Assembly (NCBI GenBank): GCA_017446775.1
Contig: JAFSQE010000020.1
Coordinates: 1 to 40,142, forward strand
Source: Bacteroidales bacterium
GTDB taxonomy: Bacteria > Bacteroidota > Bacteroidia > Bacteroidales > UBA932
Direction: 5' to 3'
Length of the DNA: 40,142 nucleotides
Made by a program: the position numbers and the translations under genes. A model generated the notes under the pieces. The model was not told the origin of the DNA. It made no database searches and saw nothing but the letters and a program-made list of their open reading frames with translations. The number at the start of each line of letters is the position of its first letter. Positions within the stretch are counted from its first letter, which is position 1. Positions 8,261 through 17,019 of the stretch are shown one piece after another.

Positions 8261-10066
8261 ATGGCAAAGCTTCGCAGCAGCGTTACGTTCGAAGGCAGGG
8301 AGATGGCCGGTGCACGCGCACTTTGGAAGGCCAACGGGATGAAGGGGCGGCAGACAGGCAAACCGATTATCGCTATTGTTAATTCATTCACCCAGTTCGT
8401 TCCGGGGCACGTCCACCTGCACGAAGTGGGTCAGTTGATAAAGAAAGAGATCGAGAAACAGGGCTGCTTTGCGGCCGAGTTCAACACCATTGCGATAGAC
8501 GACGGCATTGCAATGGGTCACGGAGGAATGCTCTACAGTCTCCCCTCGCGCGAGATAATTGCAGACAGCGTGGAGTATATGTGCAACGCGCATTGTGCCG
8601 ATGCAATGATCTGCATCTCCAACTGCGACAAGATAACTCCGGGTATGCTGATGGCCGCAATGAGACTTAACATACCCGCCGTTTTTGTTTCCGGAGGCCC
8701 CATGGAGGCAGGTAAAGTGGGCGATAAGGATTGCGACCTGATAGACGTAATGGTTGCCGGCGGCGACAAGGGTGTGAGCCGGTGGACCCTAAACAAATAC
8801 GAAGACCGCGGCTGCCCCACATGCGGCTGCTGCTCCGGTATGTTCACCGCAAATTCCATGAACTGCCTTAGCGAGGCTCTGGGCCTTGCACCCGTGGGCA
8901 ACGGCACGATACTGGCCACCCACGTCAATCGCAAGAACCTCTTCATAAAGGGGGCCCGCCTTATCGTAAAGCTTGCAAACGAATATTACTTCAACGACAA
9001 CCACAAGGTTCTCCCCCGCTCCATCGCAACAAAAGCAGCGTTTGAAAACGCAATGAAGCTCGATATCGCGATGGGCGGGAGCACCAACACCGTGCTCCAC
9101 CTGCTCGCAATCGCCCACGAGGCGGGCGTGGATTTCACCATGGCCGATGTAGACCGCCTCTCACGCCAGATACCGGTTATCTGCAAGGTGGCACCCAACG
9201 GCCATTACCATGTGCAGGATGTAAACCGCGCCGGCGGCGTGATGGGCATCCTGATGGAGCTGGAGAAGAAAAACCTGCTTGACAGTTCTGTCTTCCGCAT
9301 CGATTATTCGTCGCTGCGCGAGGCGATGTACGCCAACACCGTATTCTCTGCCGGCAGCGATTCCATATACCTCTCTGCCCCGGGCGGCAAACGCACCACA
9401 GAGATGGGCCGCTGCAAGAAGATGTACAAGCAGTTTGACACCGACCGCAGCGAAGGGTGCATCCGCGACATAGAGCACGCCTATCTCAAGGATGGCGGAA
9501 TCGCCGTGCTGCGCGGCAACATCGCCCCCGACGGCTGCATAGTAAAGACCGCCGGCGTGCCGGAGGAGATACTCCGGTTTACTGGCCCTGCTATCGTTTT
9601 CGAGAGTCAGGAAGATGCGGTAAAGGGGATCCTTGGCGACAAGGTCAAGGCGGGCGACGTGGTGGTCATCCGCTACGAAGGGCCCAAGGGCGGTCCTGGG
9701 ATGCAGGAGATGCTCTACCCTACATCTTTCTTGAAGAGCAAGCATCTCGGGCAGAAGTGCGCCCTTATTACAGACGGCCGCTTCTCGGGTGGCACCAGCG
9801 GCCTTTCTATCGGCCACATTTCGCCCGAAGCTGCCGCCAAAGGCCCTATCGCCCTGATTAAAGACGGCGACATAATATCTATCGACGTGCCTGGCAGAAC
9901 CATCAACGTAGATATCAGCCAGGAGGAGATGGAGAGTCGTCGCGCCGCAATAAAACAATATGCGCCCTTAAACCGCAACCGCACCGTGAGCCGCGCACTG
10001 CAGGCTTATGCAGCGCTGGCCGACAGTGCCGACAAAGGTGGAGTCCGCAGGCTCCCCAACGAGTAA
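8261..10066 (+). CDS. ilvD: dihydroxy-acid dehydratase
   Basis: This 601-residue enzyme dehydrates 2,3-dihydroxy acids to 2-oxo acids, a common step in isoleucine and valine synthesis. The sequence closely follows the E. coli type: [32 protein letters not shown], cluster ligand Cys122 in [11 protein letters not shown], Cys185-Pro-Thr-Cys188 followed by [27 protein letters not shown], and [13 protein letters not shown]. These Cys residues bind the catalytic iron-sulfur cluster. It is first in the ilvDBNC operon, 22 nt ahead of ilvB. The start at 8261 (MAKLRS) matches the family N-terminus. Confidence 0.97.
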   Translation: MAKLRSSVTFEGREMAGARALWKANGMKGRQTGKPIIAIVNSFTQFVPGHVHLHEVGQLIKKEIEKQGCFAAEFNTIAIDDGIAMGHGGMLYSLPSREIIADSVEYMCNAHCADAMICISNCDKITPGMLMAAMRLNIPAVFVSGGPMEAGKVGDKDCDLIDVMVAGGDKGVSRWTLNKYEDRGCPTCGCCSGMFTANSMNCLSEALGLAPVGNGTILATHVNRKNLFIKGARLIVKLANEYYFNDNHKVLPRSIATKAAFENAMKLDIAMGGSTNTVLHLLAIAHEAGVDFTMADVDRLSRQIPVICKVAPNGHYHVQDVNRAGGVMGILMELEKKNLLDSSVFRIDYSSLREAMYANTVFSAGSDSIYLSAPGGKRTTEMGRCKKMYKQFDTDRSEGCIRDIEHAYLKDGGIAVLRGNIAPDGCIVKTAGVPEEILRFTGPAIVFESQEDAVKGILGDKVKAGDVVVIRYEGPKGGPGMQEMLYPTSFLKSKHLGQKCALITDGRFSGGTSGLSIGHISPEAAAKGPIALIKDGDIISIDVPGRTINVDISQEEMESRRAAIKQYAPLNRNRTVSRALQAYAALADSADKGGVRRLPNE

Positions 10067-10088
10067 TCATCTTGCGAAAACAGGAAGA

Positions 10089-11831
10089 ATGCAAAAAGCT
10101 AAACATATACCTGGAGCGGATGCTCTTATAGAATGCATCCTGGCAGAGGGGATCGAGACCGTGTTCGGATATCCCGGCGGTTCCATTATCCCGATATATG
10201 ACCGTTTGTACGACTATCGCGACCGTCTAAACCATATCCTGGTACGTCACGAGCAGGGTGCGGTGCATGCCGCAGAGGGCTATGCCCGCGCATCGGGCAA
10301 GGTTGGCGTATGTCTGGCCACCAGCGGCCCCGGCGCCACCAACTTCGTCACCGGCATTGCAGATGCGATGATGGACTCCACCCCTATCGTATGCATCACC
10401 GCTCAGGTTGAGGCCGACAAGCTTGGCACCAACTTCTTCCAGGAGGCCGACATGCTGGGCATCACCACCCCTATCACAAAGTGGAACTATCAGATTACCA
10501 AGGCCTCAGAGATTGCTGTCGTGGTGCCCCAGGCGTTCCATATAGCCCGCAGCGACCGTCCCGGGCCGGTGCTCATAAGCCTCACCAAAAACGCTCAGGT
10601 AGAGATGTGCGACTACGTCTACGACCGCGAATATGCCCTGAGCCAGATGGTGCAGGTTATCCGTCCGGACGAGTCTGAGAAGATCTCCCGCCGTATCGGC
10701 GACGCCATCGACCTGCTCAACAAGGCAGAGAAGCCGCTGATAATCGCCGGACAGGGCGTAATCATATCCGGAGCAGAGAATATCCTGGCCAAATGCGCCA
10801 ACAAAGCCTGCATCCCGGTGGCCTGCACATTGCTTGGCCGCAGCGCAATGAACTTCCACGACCATTATTATATAGGTATGGTGGGCATGCACGGCAACAT
10901 CCCGGCCAACAAGATGACGCAGGAGGCCGATGTGATACTGGCTGTAGGCATGCGCTTCTCCGACCGGGTTACCGGCCGCGTCGCCAACTACGCCCCCAAG
11001 GCCAAGATTATCCATGTAGATATCGACAAGACAGAATTCAACAAGAACGTCACGGTTGATATAAAGATCCACGGCGACGCCAAGGAGGTTCTGGAACGCA
11101 TCTACAAGGGGCTCGTGTTCAAAGACCGCGAGAGCTGGCGCAAATACGGCTACGAGCAGTACGCCTACGAGAAAGAGAAGGTAATCATTCCCAAGCTGGC
11201 CAGCCCGTCGCTTAACATGGCGCAGGTGGTAAACGCCATCAACGACCACTACATAGAGAAAGTGAGCGAGCGGGGCAAGACAGAATTCGGCGAGAATGTG
11301 GTGCTCGTTACCGATGTCGGGCAGAACCAGATGTTCGCAGCCCGCTACCTTAAGCTCACCCGCAAATCGGGCTGGATAACATCCGGAGGCCTGGGCACCA
11401 TGGGCTTCGGTCTGCCGGCAGCCATCGGTGCCAAGTGCGGCAAGCCAGAGTCACAGGTAGTGCTTATATGCGGCGATGGCGGCATCCAGATGACCATGGA
11501 GGAACTGGGGACTATCCTGCAGGCAGGCATCGATATCAAGATCGTGCTCCTTAACAACGCCTTCCTGGGGATGGTGCGCCAGTGGCAGGACCTGTTCTAC
11601 GACAAGCGATTCTCCCAGACCCGCCTGGTAAATCCCGATTTTGAACTTATCTGCAAGGCATACAAGATTAAATACCGCTGCTGCAACTCTCCCGCTGACA
11701 TAGAGGATGCGGTAGACGAGATGGCAGCCTCCAAGGGGCCGTTCATGCTGGATGCATTTGTAGATGCAGAATCCAACGTGTTCCCCATGATACCCGGCGG
11801 CAAGTCGCTGGACGACATCAGAATCAAATAA
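10089..11831 (+). CDS. ilvB: acetolactate synthase large (catalytic) subunit
   Basis: This 580-residue thiamine-diphosphate enzyme condenses two pyruvates, or pyruvate and 2-oxobutyrate, for valine, leucine and isoleucine. Visible motifs are GYPGGSIIPIYD with the following RHEQGAVHAAEGYARASG (the Glu activates ThDP), TSGPGATNFVTGIADA, the central FAD-domain segment GMHGNIPAN...VGMRFSDRVTG, and the ThDP-binding GDGGIQMTMEEL with LLNNAFLGMVRQWQ. The start at 10089 (MQKAKHIPGADALIECI) is chosen because the 27 in-frame residues upstream overlap the ilvD 3' end and do not resemble the family. It acts with the small subunit encoded 9 nt downstream. Confidence 0.96.
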   Translation: MQKAKHIPGADALIECILAEGIETVFGYPGGSIIPIYDRLYDYRDRLNHILVRHEQGAVHAAEGYARASGKVGVCLATSGPGATNFVTGIADAMMDSTPIVCITAQVEADKLGTNFFQEADMLGITTPITKWNYQITKASEIAVVVPQAFHIARSDRPGPVLISLTKNAQVEMCDYVYDREYALSQMVQVIRPDESEKISRRIGDAIDLLNKAEKPLIIAGQGVIISGAENILAKCANKACIPVACTLLGRSAMNFHDHYYIGMVGMHGNIPANKMTQEADVILAVGMRFSDRVTGRVANYAPKAKIIHVDIDKTEFNKNVTVDIKIHGDAKEVLERIYKGLVFKDRESWRKYGYEQYAYEKEKVIIPKLASPSLNMAQVVNAINDHYIEKVSERGKTEFGENVVLVTDVGQNQMFAARYLKLTRKSGWITSGGLGTMGFGLPAAIGAKCGKPESQVVLICGDGGIQMTMEELGTILQAGIDIKIVLLNNAFLGMVRQWQDLFYDKRFSQTRLVNPDFELICKAYKIKYRCCNSPADIEDAVDEMAASKGPFMLDAFVDAESNVFPMIPGGKSLDDIRIK

Positions 11832-11840
11832 AGCAACGCC

Positions 11841-12107
11841 ATGGAAACGAATATGGATAAATATGTAGTTGACGCGCTGGTAAGAAACCGCCTGGACATC
11901 CTTAACCGTATCACCTCGCTCTTCATTGTGAAGAACCTGCCGGTGTTAAGCGTGCTTTTCTCTGCCACAGAAAACAACATGGCGGTGATAAACCTGATAT
12001 GCCTCTGCCCTTCCGAGGATGTGATGAAGCGCATCATGAACCAGGCGAACAATTTTGTGGATATCTCAGAGATATATTATACCAAGACATTTAATCCGAA
12101 TAAATAA
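11841..12107 (+). CDS. ilvN: acetolactate synthase small regulatory subunit, short form
   Basis: This 88-residue protein consists almost entirely of one ACT domain (residues 6-80: YVVDALVRNRLDILNRITSLF...). It would bind the large subunit and raise or feedback-control its activity. The usual IlvN/IlvH is about 160 residues with a second C-terminal domain; this short form is closer in size to enteric IlvM or IlvN. Met5 (MDKYVVD) is an alternative start. The gene lies between ilvB (9 nt) and ilvC (6 nt), which supports the assignment. Confidence 0.88.
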   Translation: METNMDKYVVDALVRNRLDILNRITSLFIVKNLPVLSVLFSATENNMAVINLICLCPSEDVMKRIMNQANNFVDISEIYYTKTFNPNK

Positions 12108-12113
12108 TCAATT

Positions 12114-13163
12114 ATGGCAAAAATCAATTTTGGCGGTGTCGAGGAACAGGTTGTGACCCGCGCCGAATTCCCTCTTGAAAAAGCTAAAGCCGTTTTGGCA
12201 AATGAGACAATAGCTGTGCTGGGCTATGGTGTACAGGGCCCCGGCCAGTCGCTTAACCTGCGTGACAACGGTTTCAATGTAATCGTGGGCCAGCGCAAGG
12301 GTTCCAAGAGCTGGGACAAAGCCATTGCCGACGGTTGGGTACCCGGCGAGACCCTCTTCGAGATAGAAGAGGCTTGCCAGAAGGCAACCGTAATCGAGTT
12401 CCTGCTCAGCGACGCAGGCCAGATACAGGCATGGCCGGTTGTCAAAAAGCACCTCACTGCAGGCAAGTGCCTCTATTTCTCACACGGCTTTGCCATCACC
12501 TATAACGAGCGCACCGGAATCGTTCCGCCAAAGGACGTGGATGTCGTAATGGTGGCTCCCAAGGGCAGCGGAACATCGCTGCGCCGTCTCTTTCTCCAGG
12601 GCCGTGGCATAAACTCTTCTTACGCAATCTGGCAGGACGCAACCGGACGTGCATACGACCGCACTATCGCCCTTGGCGTAGGTATCGGCAGCGGCTATCT
12701 GTTCGAGACTACATTCAAGCGCGAGACCTACTCCGACCTCACCGGCGAGCGCGGCACCCTTATGGGCGCTATCCAGGGCATCTTTGCAGCCCAGTACGAC
12801 GTGCTCCGCGCAAATGGCCACACCCCCAGCGAGGCCTTTAACGAGACCGTAGAGGAGCTCTCCCAGAGCCTTCTGCCGCTGGTTGGCGAAAACGGCATGG
12901 ACTGGATGTACGCCAACTGCTCCACCACCGCACAGCGCGGTGCACTGGACTGGTGGAAAAAGTTCCGCGATGCCACCAAACCGGTATTCGAAGACCTTTA
13001 CAAGAGCGTTGCCACAGGTAACGAAGCTCAGATAAGCATCGACTCCAACGGCAAGGAGGGTTACCGCGCCGGTCTTGAGGCAGAACTCAAGGAGATGCGC
13101 GAGAGCGAGATGTGGCAGGCCGGCAAAGCCGTCCGCGCCCTCCGTCCCGAGAACGCGAAATAA
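12114..13163 (+). CDS. ilvC: ketol-acid reductoisomerase
   Basis: This 349-residue protein isomerises and reduces acetolactate or acetohydroxybutyrate using NAD(P)H and Mg2+. The Rossmann fingerprint is GYGVQGPGQSLNLRDNG with the cofactor loop GQRKGSKSWDKA. The knotted C-terminal domain has the metal-binding segment SDLTGERGTLMGAIQG and then ETVEELSQSLLPL and ANCSTTAQRGALDW. The sequence follows the Bacteroidetes variant of the enzyme. It is the last gene of the ilv operon, closed by the terminator at 13182-13219. Confidence 0.96.
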   Translation: MAKINFGGVEEQVVTRAEFPLEKAKAVLANETIAVLGYGVQGPGQSLNLRDNGFNVIVGQRKGSKSWDKAIADGWVPGETLFEIEEACQKATVIEFLLSDAGQIQAWPVVKKHLTAGKCLYFSHGFAITYNERTGIVPPKDVDVVMVAPKGSGTSLRRLFLQGRGINSSYAIWQDATGRAYDRTIALGVGIGSGYLFETTFKRETYSDLTGERGTLMGAIQGIFAAQYDVLRANGHTPSEAFNETVEELSQSLLPLVGENGMDWMYANCSTTAQRGALDWWKKFRDATKPVFEDLYKSVATGNEAQISIDSNGKEGYRAGLEAELKEMRESEMWQAGKAVRALRPENAK

Positions 13164-13181
13164 GACAAGTACTTATCCTTC

Positions 13182-13219
13182 AGAAGGGTGGCTATAACAA
13201 TAGTCACCCTTCTTTTTTT
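13182..13219 (+). terminator. intrinsic terminator of the ilv operon
   Basis: A 14-bp stem (13182-13195 with 13200-13213, one G:T wobble) closes a 4-nt AACA loop and is followed by a run of seven T (13213-13219). It lies 18 nt after the ilvC stop. Confidence 0.92.
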
Positions 13220-13248
13220 GAATATTGCAAGATATTATTATACCTTTG
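13217..13248 (+). promoter_or_regulatory. complete Bacteroidetes promoter of the HerA-SPFH gene cluster
   Basis: TTTG (13217-13220), a 20-bp spacer, and TACCTTTG (13241-13248) match both consensus elements. The -33 TTTG is formed by the T-run of the ilv terminator plus the next G. The predicted start is near 13252-13256, giving a leader of about 265 nt before the ATG at 13520. Confidence 0.7.
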
Positions 13249-13255
13249 TAAAGGT

Positions 13256-13519
13256 GTCTTTAGGGCACAAATACATAGAAAGCGCATAGCATTCCTTACA
13301 ATCGAATCTGGACAATTCAATTTGAATGGGAATAGTGACGCGTACTCACTGGCTATACTTTGGGGCTAAGCCCAGGCTATAGCAGAAAGTGTGAGCATCA
13401 CCCATCCTTATTCATTCAAGGGCAGTCCAGAGCCTGATTGTAGAGTAAGTGCTTTGGTGGCCCGCACTTTCTTTATATTATCCTCCAGACCCGGGCCTGA
13501 TGGGGAAAGGAAAACGAGG
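13256..13519 (+). other. long 5' leader with several inverted repeats
   Basis: No convincing gene lies between the promoter and the ATG at 13520. The leader holds: a palindrome ATTCAA-T-TTGAAT (13315-13327); an imperfect hairpin with GCTATA (13352-13357) pairing TATAGC (13378-13383), an inner TGGG/CCCA stem and an outer CTCAC/GTGAG pair (13345-13395); AAGTGC/GCACTT (13447-13452 and 13464-13469); and the near-perfect palindrome CAGACCCGGGCCTG (13486-13499), 20 nt before the start codon. Together these could form a regulatory RNA structure or operator sites. I do not recognise a known riboswitch class. A GTG-initiated extension of the next ORF from 13391 runs through this region but does not look like protein. 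Confidence 0.5.
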
Positions 13520-16228
13520 ATGTCGAATAATCCTGTTGCCGAGGGCAAGTCCGCCGGAATAGAAACCATTCAAATCAACAGTGGCGAACATATAGGCTTG
13601 TCTGTACTCGAAATCAGTACGGTTCCTCACATATCGATACTGTCGGACGAGATTTCAGCAGAAAACCGGAATCAGATAATTGAGCGAGCTGCGACTGATA
13701 TGTCCAATCTCTTGACTGAGATATATCAGCAGTACAAAGAGCAATACAAAGTCGATGGTATCAATCCTGATATGTCTTTGGAACTGGTCTGGACAACCAA
13801 GCCCGTGCAGAATCAGCCTTACAAGGCATCAATTCAATTATTCATCCTCATCAGAAGCATTCACAAAGATGCAGGGCGTGCATCAGGCTTGGTATGGATG
13901 GTCTCAAAACAAGTGTCGGCCACTCTTGATGGCGGACTGTATGAGTGGCGGCAATGTCCGGTAGCAGAGTTTTCAAAGTACTATGATACTGTCTGCCGAG
14001 GCAGTTGCAACGCCATTGTAAAGGAAGAGCGGGCAGAGAATCTCCAGAACAACTTCATGCCTGTCTGCTATGCCTTTGACCGCTTCCCGACAGACTTTAA
14101 GGATTTGAGCCGTTTGGCCAATATTCTGATTGGACATCCAAACTGCGCGGTATCCTTCCAATTGATCCCAACCTATTATACTCAAGAAGAACTTGCAGAA
14201 CTTGAATTGCTCACGCAGAACCTGAATATGCTTGGGCATGGGGTTGCAGACCGCCAAGTCGGGAATGTCAGCTTCACAAATGCAGAGCGGCTGTCAGGCC
14301 TGTACAAACACTATTCAGACAATAGGACAAAAGCACTGTTTTTATACAACATCGTTGTGTATGGCGGCGCCGATGCTCTCCCTGCAGTCTCATCCAGGGT
14401 CATGGGACAATTGACCTTCACATCAGAAACAGCCCCAAATCTACAAGTCGTCAAACTGGACTGCTCTTCATTTTACCAGAACGACACGATGTTGTACCCA
14501 ATGCCGTGGGTCATCAACGAAATATTGGTTAACTGCAATCGTTCTGCTGCCATATGGAGCGGACAGATTGTCAGCAACAACCTGTATCGCTTCCCTTATA
14601 TCATTACGGCAGACGAGGCTGCATCGTTCTGGAGACTTCCGATAGGCGATGACCGCGTGAATGCCGGTTTAACAGTGAATGAGACGGGGAAAGTCAGCAA
14701 GACATATTCGCAGAATCTTATTAATGCCGGTGATATAGAAATCGGCAGGCTCAAAACATCTTCAGCCAATTCCATCGGCTTTACGCTTAAGGATCTGGCA
14801 AAGCACATGCTAATAGTTGGCACACCAGGTTCAGGTAAGACAACCTTCTCAGTAGGTCTTCTTGACCGCCTGTGGAAAGACCACCACATACCTTTTTTGG
14901 TTATTGAACCGGCGAAAAATGAGTATAGGGCGCTGATACAAAGCATACCGGAACTTCAGGTCTTTACTCCGGGCAAGAATTTCATCTCCCCTTTTGTCTT
15001 CAATCCTTTTGTTCCGCCGAAGAATGTTCGTCTGGAGACGTATAAATCCACTCTGAAGACCGCTTTTGCGGCAGGTGTATCAATGTCGACACCACTCGAC
15101 AAGATTTTCGAGGATACCGTAAACAACTGCTATTCGGATTTCAGGTGGCTGGACTCCTACACGGTGGATAATAAAGGAAAGATATTCAATATCACAGACT
15201 TCATCAAATGCTTCCAAGAAACTTTTGATTCAATTGGTTATACCGGTGACGCAAAGAATATCGGGCGGGCAGGTATCGTGAGGCTCAAGAGTCTGGTGAA
15301 CCTGTTTGATAACTACTACTCTATTCCAATCGAAGATATCCTTAAAAAGCCGACAATCATAGAACTGGCCGCCATAGAAAACAGCGAGCAGAAAGCGCTT
15401 ATCATCGCATTGCTTCTGCTATCGATATTAGCATATGTCAATGCAAATTACATCGGTGAAGGCGGGTTGCGCAACTTTATTCTTCTTGAAGAAGCTCACG
15501 TCCTGCTTGATGCCGATACTAACGTAGGTGAGGGGGCGGCGAACCCCAGCGCAATTGCACAAGGACTTGTTAAGAGAATGCTGGCGGAAATCCGTTCCTA
15601 TGGTGTAGGACTTGCCATTGCCGATCAGTCCCCAAGAAAAGTCGGAACAGACATCGTGGCGCTGACAGACATCAAGGTGGCATTCCGTCTGGTAGAAGGA
15701 CAGGATAAGGAAATCCTAGCCAACTCGACAAGCATGAGTGAAACCCAGATGGCACGTCTGGCCAAATTAAAACCAGGAGAAGCATTCCTCTTCTTTAACC
15801 GTCTCGACGAGCCAGAAGAAATCATAACTCCCGATTACCGGCTTAACAACCAGATAAGCATATCCTTGTCCGACGATGGGATCAAGGAATTGTCAGCGTA
15901 TTGGAATGACAAGCAGGACAAACTTAGGCCATATCCAGAATGTGCGTTCTCGCCTTATTGTACGGAATGCTGCGACTTCGAACGCAGGTTGTTAGCCAGA
16001 GAGATTGCACGAAGGATGTTTAAAGCGGTTCCTCAAGGCACGAATAATCCTGAACCAATTAAGAAAGTGTTCTCGCACTTTACGGGATTGATTAAAACCG
16101 AGTTAAATGATGAGCCCTATAGTAACGAACTCAAGGCCTGTACAAAGATGCATTTCTGGCGCAAGATAAAATATGAAACCCGTCTTAGGTTTAAAGAATC
16201 AGATGTAGAACACTCTATGAATAATTAA
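13520..16228 (+). CDS. HerA/FtsK-type P-loop ATPase (DUF87-like) with C-terminal cysteine cluster
   Basis: This 902-residue protein has a long N-terminal region (about 1-410) with no motif I recognise, then a HerA-like motor. The segment IGRLKTSSANSIGFTLKDL leads into Walker A GTPGSGKTT (434-442). FLVIEPAKNEY follows, the Walker B strand is FILLEEAH (Glu657/Glu658), and IADQSPRKVGTDIV carries the polar sensor. Such ATPases pump or remodel DNA or polymers as hexamers. Near the C-terminus C808, C814, C817 and C818 form a CX5CX2CC cluster that may bind zinc. No NurA-type nuclease is adjacent, so it is not the standard HerA-NurA pair. The start at 13520 (MSNNPVAEG) is preferred over an in-frame GTG at 13391, which lies inside an inverted repeat. 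It is first of six tightly spaced genes; the next starts 4 nt after its stop. Confidence 0.82.
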   Translation: MSNNPVAEGKSAGIETIQINSGEHIGLSVLEISTVPHISILSDEISAENRNQIIERAATDMSNLLTEIYQQYKEQYKVDGINPDMSLELVWTTKPVQNQPYKASIQLFILIRSIHKDAGRASGLVWMVSKQVSATLDGGLYEWRQCPVAEFSKYYDTVCRGSCNAIVKEERAENLQNNFMPVCYAFDRFPTDFKDLSRLANILIGHPNCAVSFQLIPTYYTQEELAELELLTQNLNMLGHGVADRQVGNVSFTNAERLSGLYKHYSDNRTKALFLYNIVVYGGADALPAVSSRVMGQLTFTSETAPNLQVVKLDCSSFYQNDTMLYPMPWVINEILVNCNRSAAIWSGQIVSNNLYRFPYIITADEAASFWRLPIGDDRVNAGLTVNETGKVSKTYSQNLINAGDIEIGRLKTSSANSIGFTLKDLAKHMLIVGTPGSGKTTFSVGLLDRLWKDHHIPFLVIEPAKNEYRALIQSIPELQVFTPGKNFISPFVFNPFVPPKNVRLETYKSTLKTAFAAGVSMSTPLDKIFEDTVNNCYSDFRWLDSYTVDNKGKIFNITDFIKCFQETFDSIGYTGDAKNIGRAGIVRLKSLVNLFDNYYSIPIEDILKKPTIIELAAIENSEQKALIIALLLLSILAYVNANYIGEGGLRNFILLEEAHVLLDADTNVGEGAANPSAIAQGLVKRMLAEIRSYGVGLAIADQSPRKVGTDIVALTDIKVAFRLVEGQDKEILANSTSMSETQMARLAKLKPGEAFLFFNRLDEPEEIITPDYRLNNQISISLSDDGIKELSAYWNDKQDKLRPYPECAFSPYCTECCDFERRLLAREIARRMFKAVPQGTNNPEPIKKVFSHFTGLIKTELNDEPYSNELKACTKMHFWRKIKYETRLRFKESDVEHSMNN

Positions 16229-16232
16229 AGCG

Positions 16233-16967
16233 ATGAAGGAATACAACGAATCGAGTCCGTTTGAATCGGACATCAATAAAGACATGGCCGGATCTTTTGA
16301 TTCGGACGTTAATGGCGATCTCGCCGGCGCCTTTGATTCTGACGTAAACAGCGAAAGTGGGAGTTTTGATTCTGATGTCAATGCAGAAGAAGGGGCCTTT
16401 GACTGGAATACTTCGGAGGTCAATGACGAAGATTTTGAATGGAACGCGTGGAAAGACGACGATGATGATGACCAAACCGAAATACCCGGCCCGGTGATAC
16501 AGCCTTCTGATCAATCTGATGATGACGATTATGCTAACTCTGATGATGAAAATGACGGGGGAAATGGTAGCGGCGGTGGCTGGGGCACTGATGGAGGTGA
16601 TATGACTGCCCCGGAAGACAATTTTGGTGATGATTCGGAAGATGGAAGCTCTGAATATGGGGATAGCGGAGAATCCGACTACGACGCCGAGGGTGGATTG
16701 GATGGGGGCGATGATATATCTTCCGATTATGACGAAGATACCGGTTCTGATTTTAGCGATGATATGGGTTCCGACTTTGATGATGACGAGGCAACAGACT
16801 TCGATGATGTTGGTGACAACGATAGCGGTGATTTCGGAGATGATATGGGGGCGGACTTTAGCGACGATAGCGGAACCGATTTCTCAGATGCGGGAGGATC
16901 TGATTTCTCCGATTCTGGCGGAGATGACTTCACCGATGATGGTGGGGATGACTCCTCTGATGTATGA
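16233..16967 (+). CDS. extremely Asp-rich repeat protein
   Basis: Of 244 residues, 70 are Asp; there are only three Lys (2, 16, 74) and no Arg. The N-terminal part holds four or five copies of a roughly 12-residue unit with core G-S/A-F-D-S-D-V-N. The centre has a DDDDDD run and Gly-rich stretches. The C-terminal 74 residues repeat units such as GSDFSDD, GADFSDD and GTDFSDA. No signal peptide or hydrophobic segment is present, so it should be soluble and probably disordered. Possible roles are DNA mimicry, cation buffering or a flexible scaffold; none is shown by sequence. The reading frame is real: it lies 4 nt after the ATPase gene and the regular D-S-G-F pattern occurs only in this frame. 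Confidence 0.8.
   Translation: MKEYNESSPFESDINKDMAGSFDSDVNGDLAGAFDSDVNSESGSFDSDVNAEEGAFDWNTSEVNDEDFEWNAWKDDDDDDQTEIPGPVIQPSDQSDDDDYANSDDENDGGNGSGGGWGTDGGDMTAPEDNFGDDSEDGSSEYGDSGESDYDAEGGLDGGDDISSDYDEDTGSDFSDDMGSDFDDDEATDFDDVGDNDSGDFGDDMGADFSDDSGTDFSDAGGSDFSDSGGDDFTDDGGDDSSDV
16257..16406 (+). repeat. tandem peptide repeats in the acidic protein, N-terminal set
   Basis: Residues 9-58 carry successive units PFESDINKDMA, GSFDSDVNGDLA, GAFDSDVNSES, GSFDSDVNAEE and GAFDWNTSEVN. Codon use differs between copies, so the repeat is conserved at protein level rather than being a recent DNA duplication. Confidence 0.75.
16743..16964 (+). repeat. D/S/F/G peptide repeats in the acidic protein, C-terminal set
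   Basis: Residues 171-244 repeat a 7-10 residue unit of the form G-x-D-F-S-D-D (GSDFSDD, GSDFDDD, ATDFDD, GADFSDD, GTDFSDA, GSDFSDS, GDDFTDD). One aromatic residue per unit, evenly spaced among acids, may form a regular binding surface. Confidence 0.7.
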
Positions 16968-17019
16968 TGAGATGATTAATACAGACAGCCAAAAGAATAA
17001 CTAATAATACAACAATAAT

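Noticed and set aside
13391-13519. GTG-started 43-residue extension of the HerA-like ATPase
   Set aside because: The GTG lies in an inverted repeat, the added residues look non-coding, and the ATG at 13520 gives a natural start.
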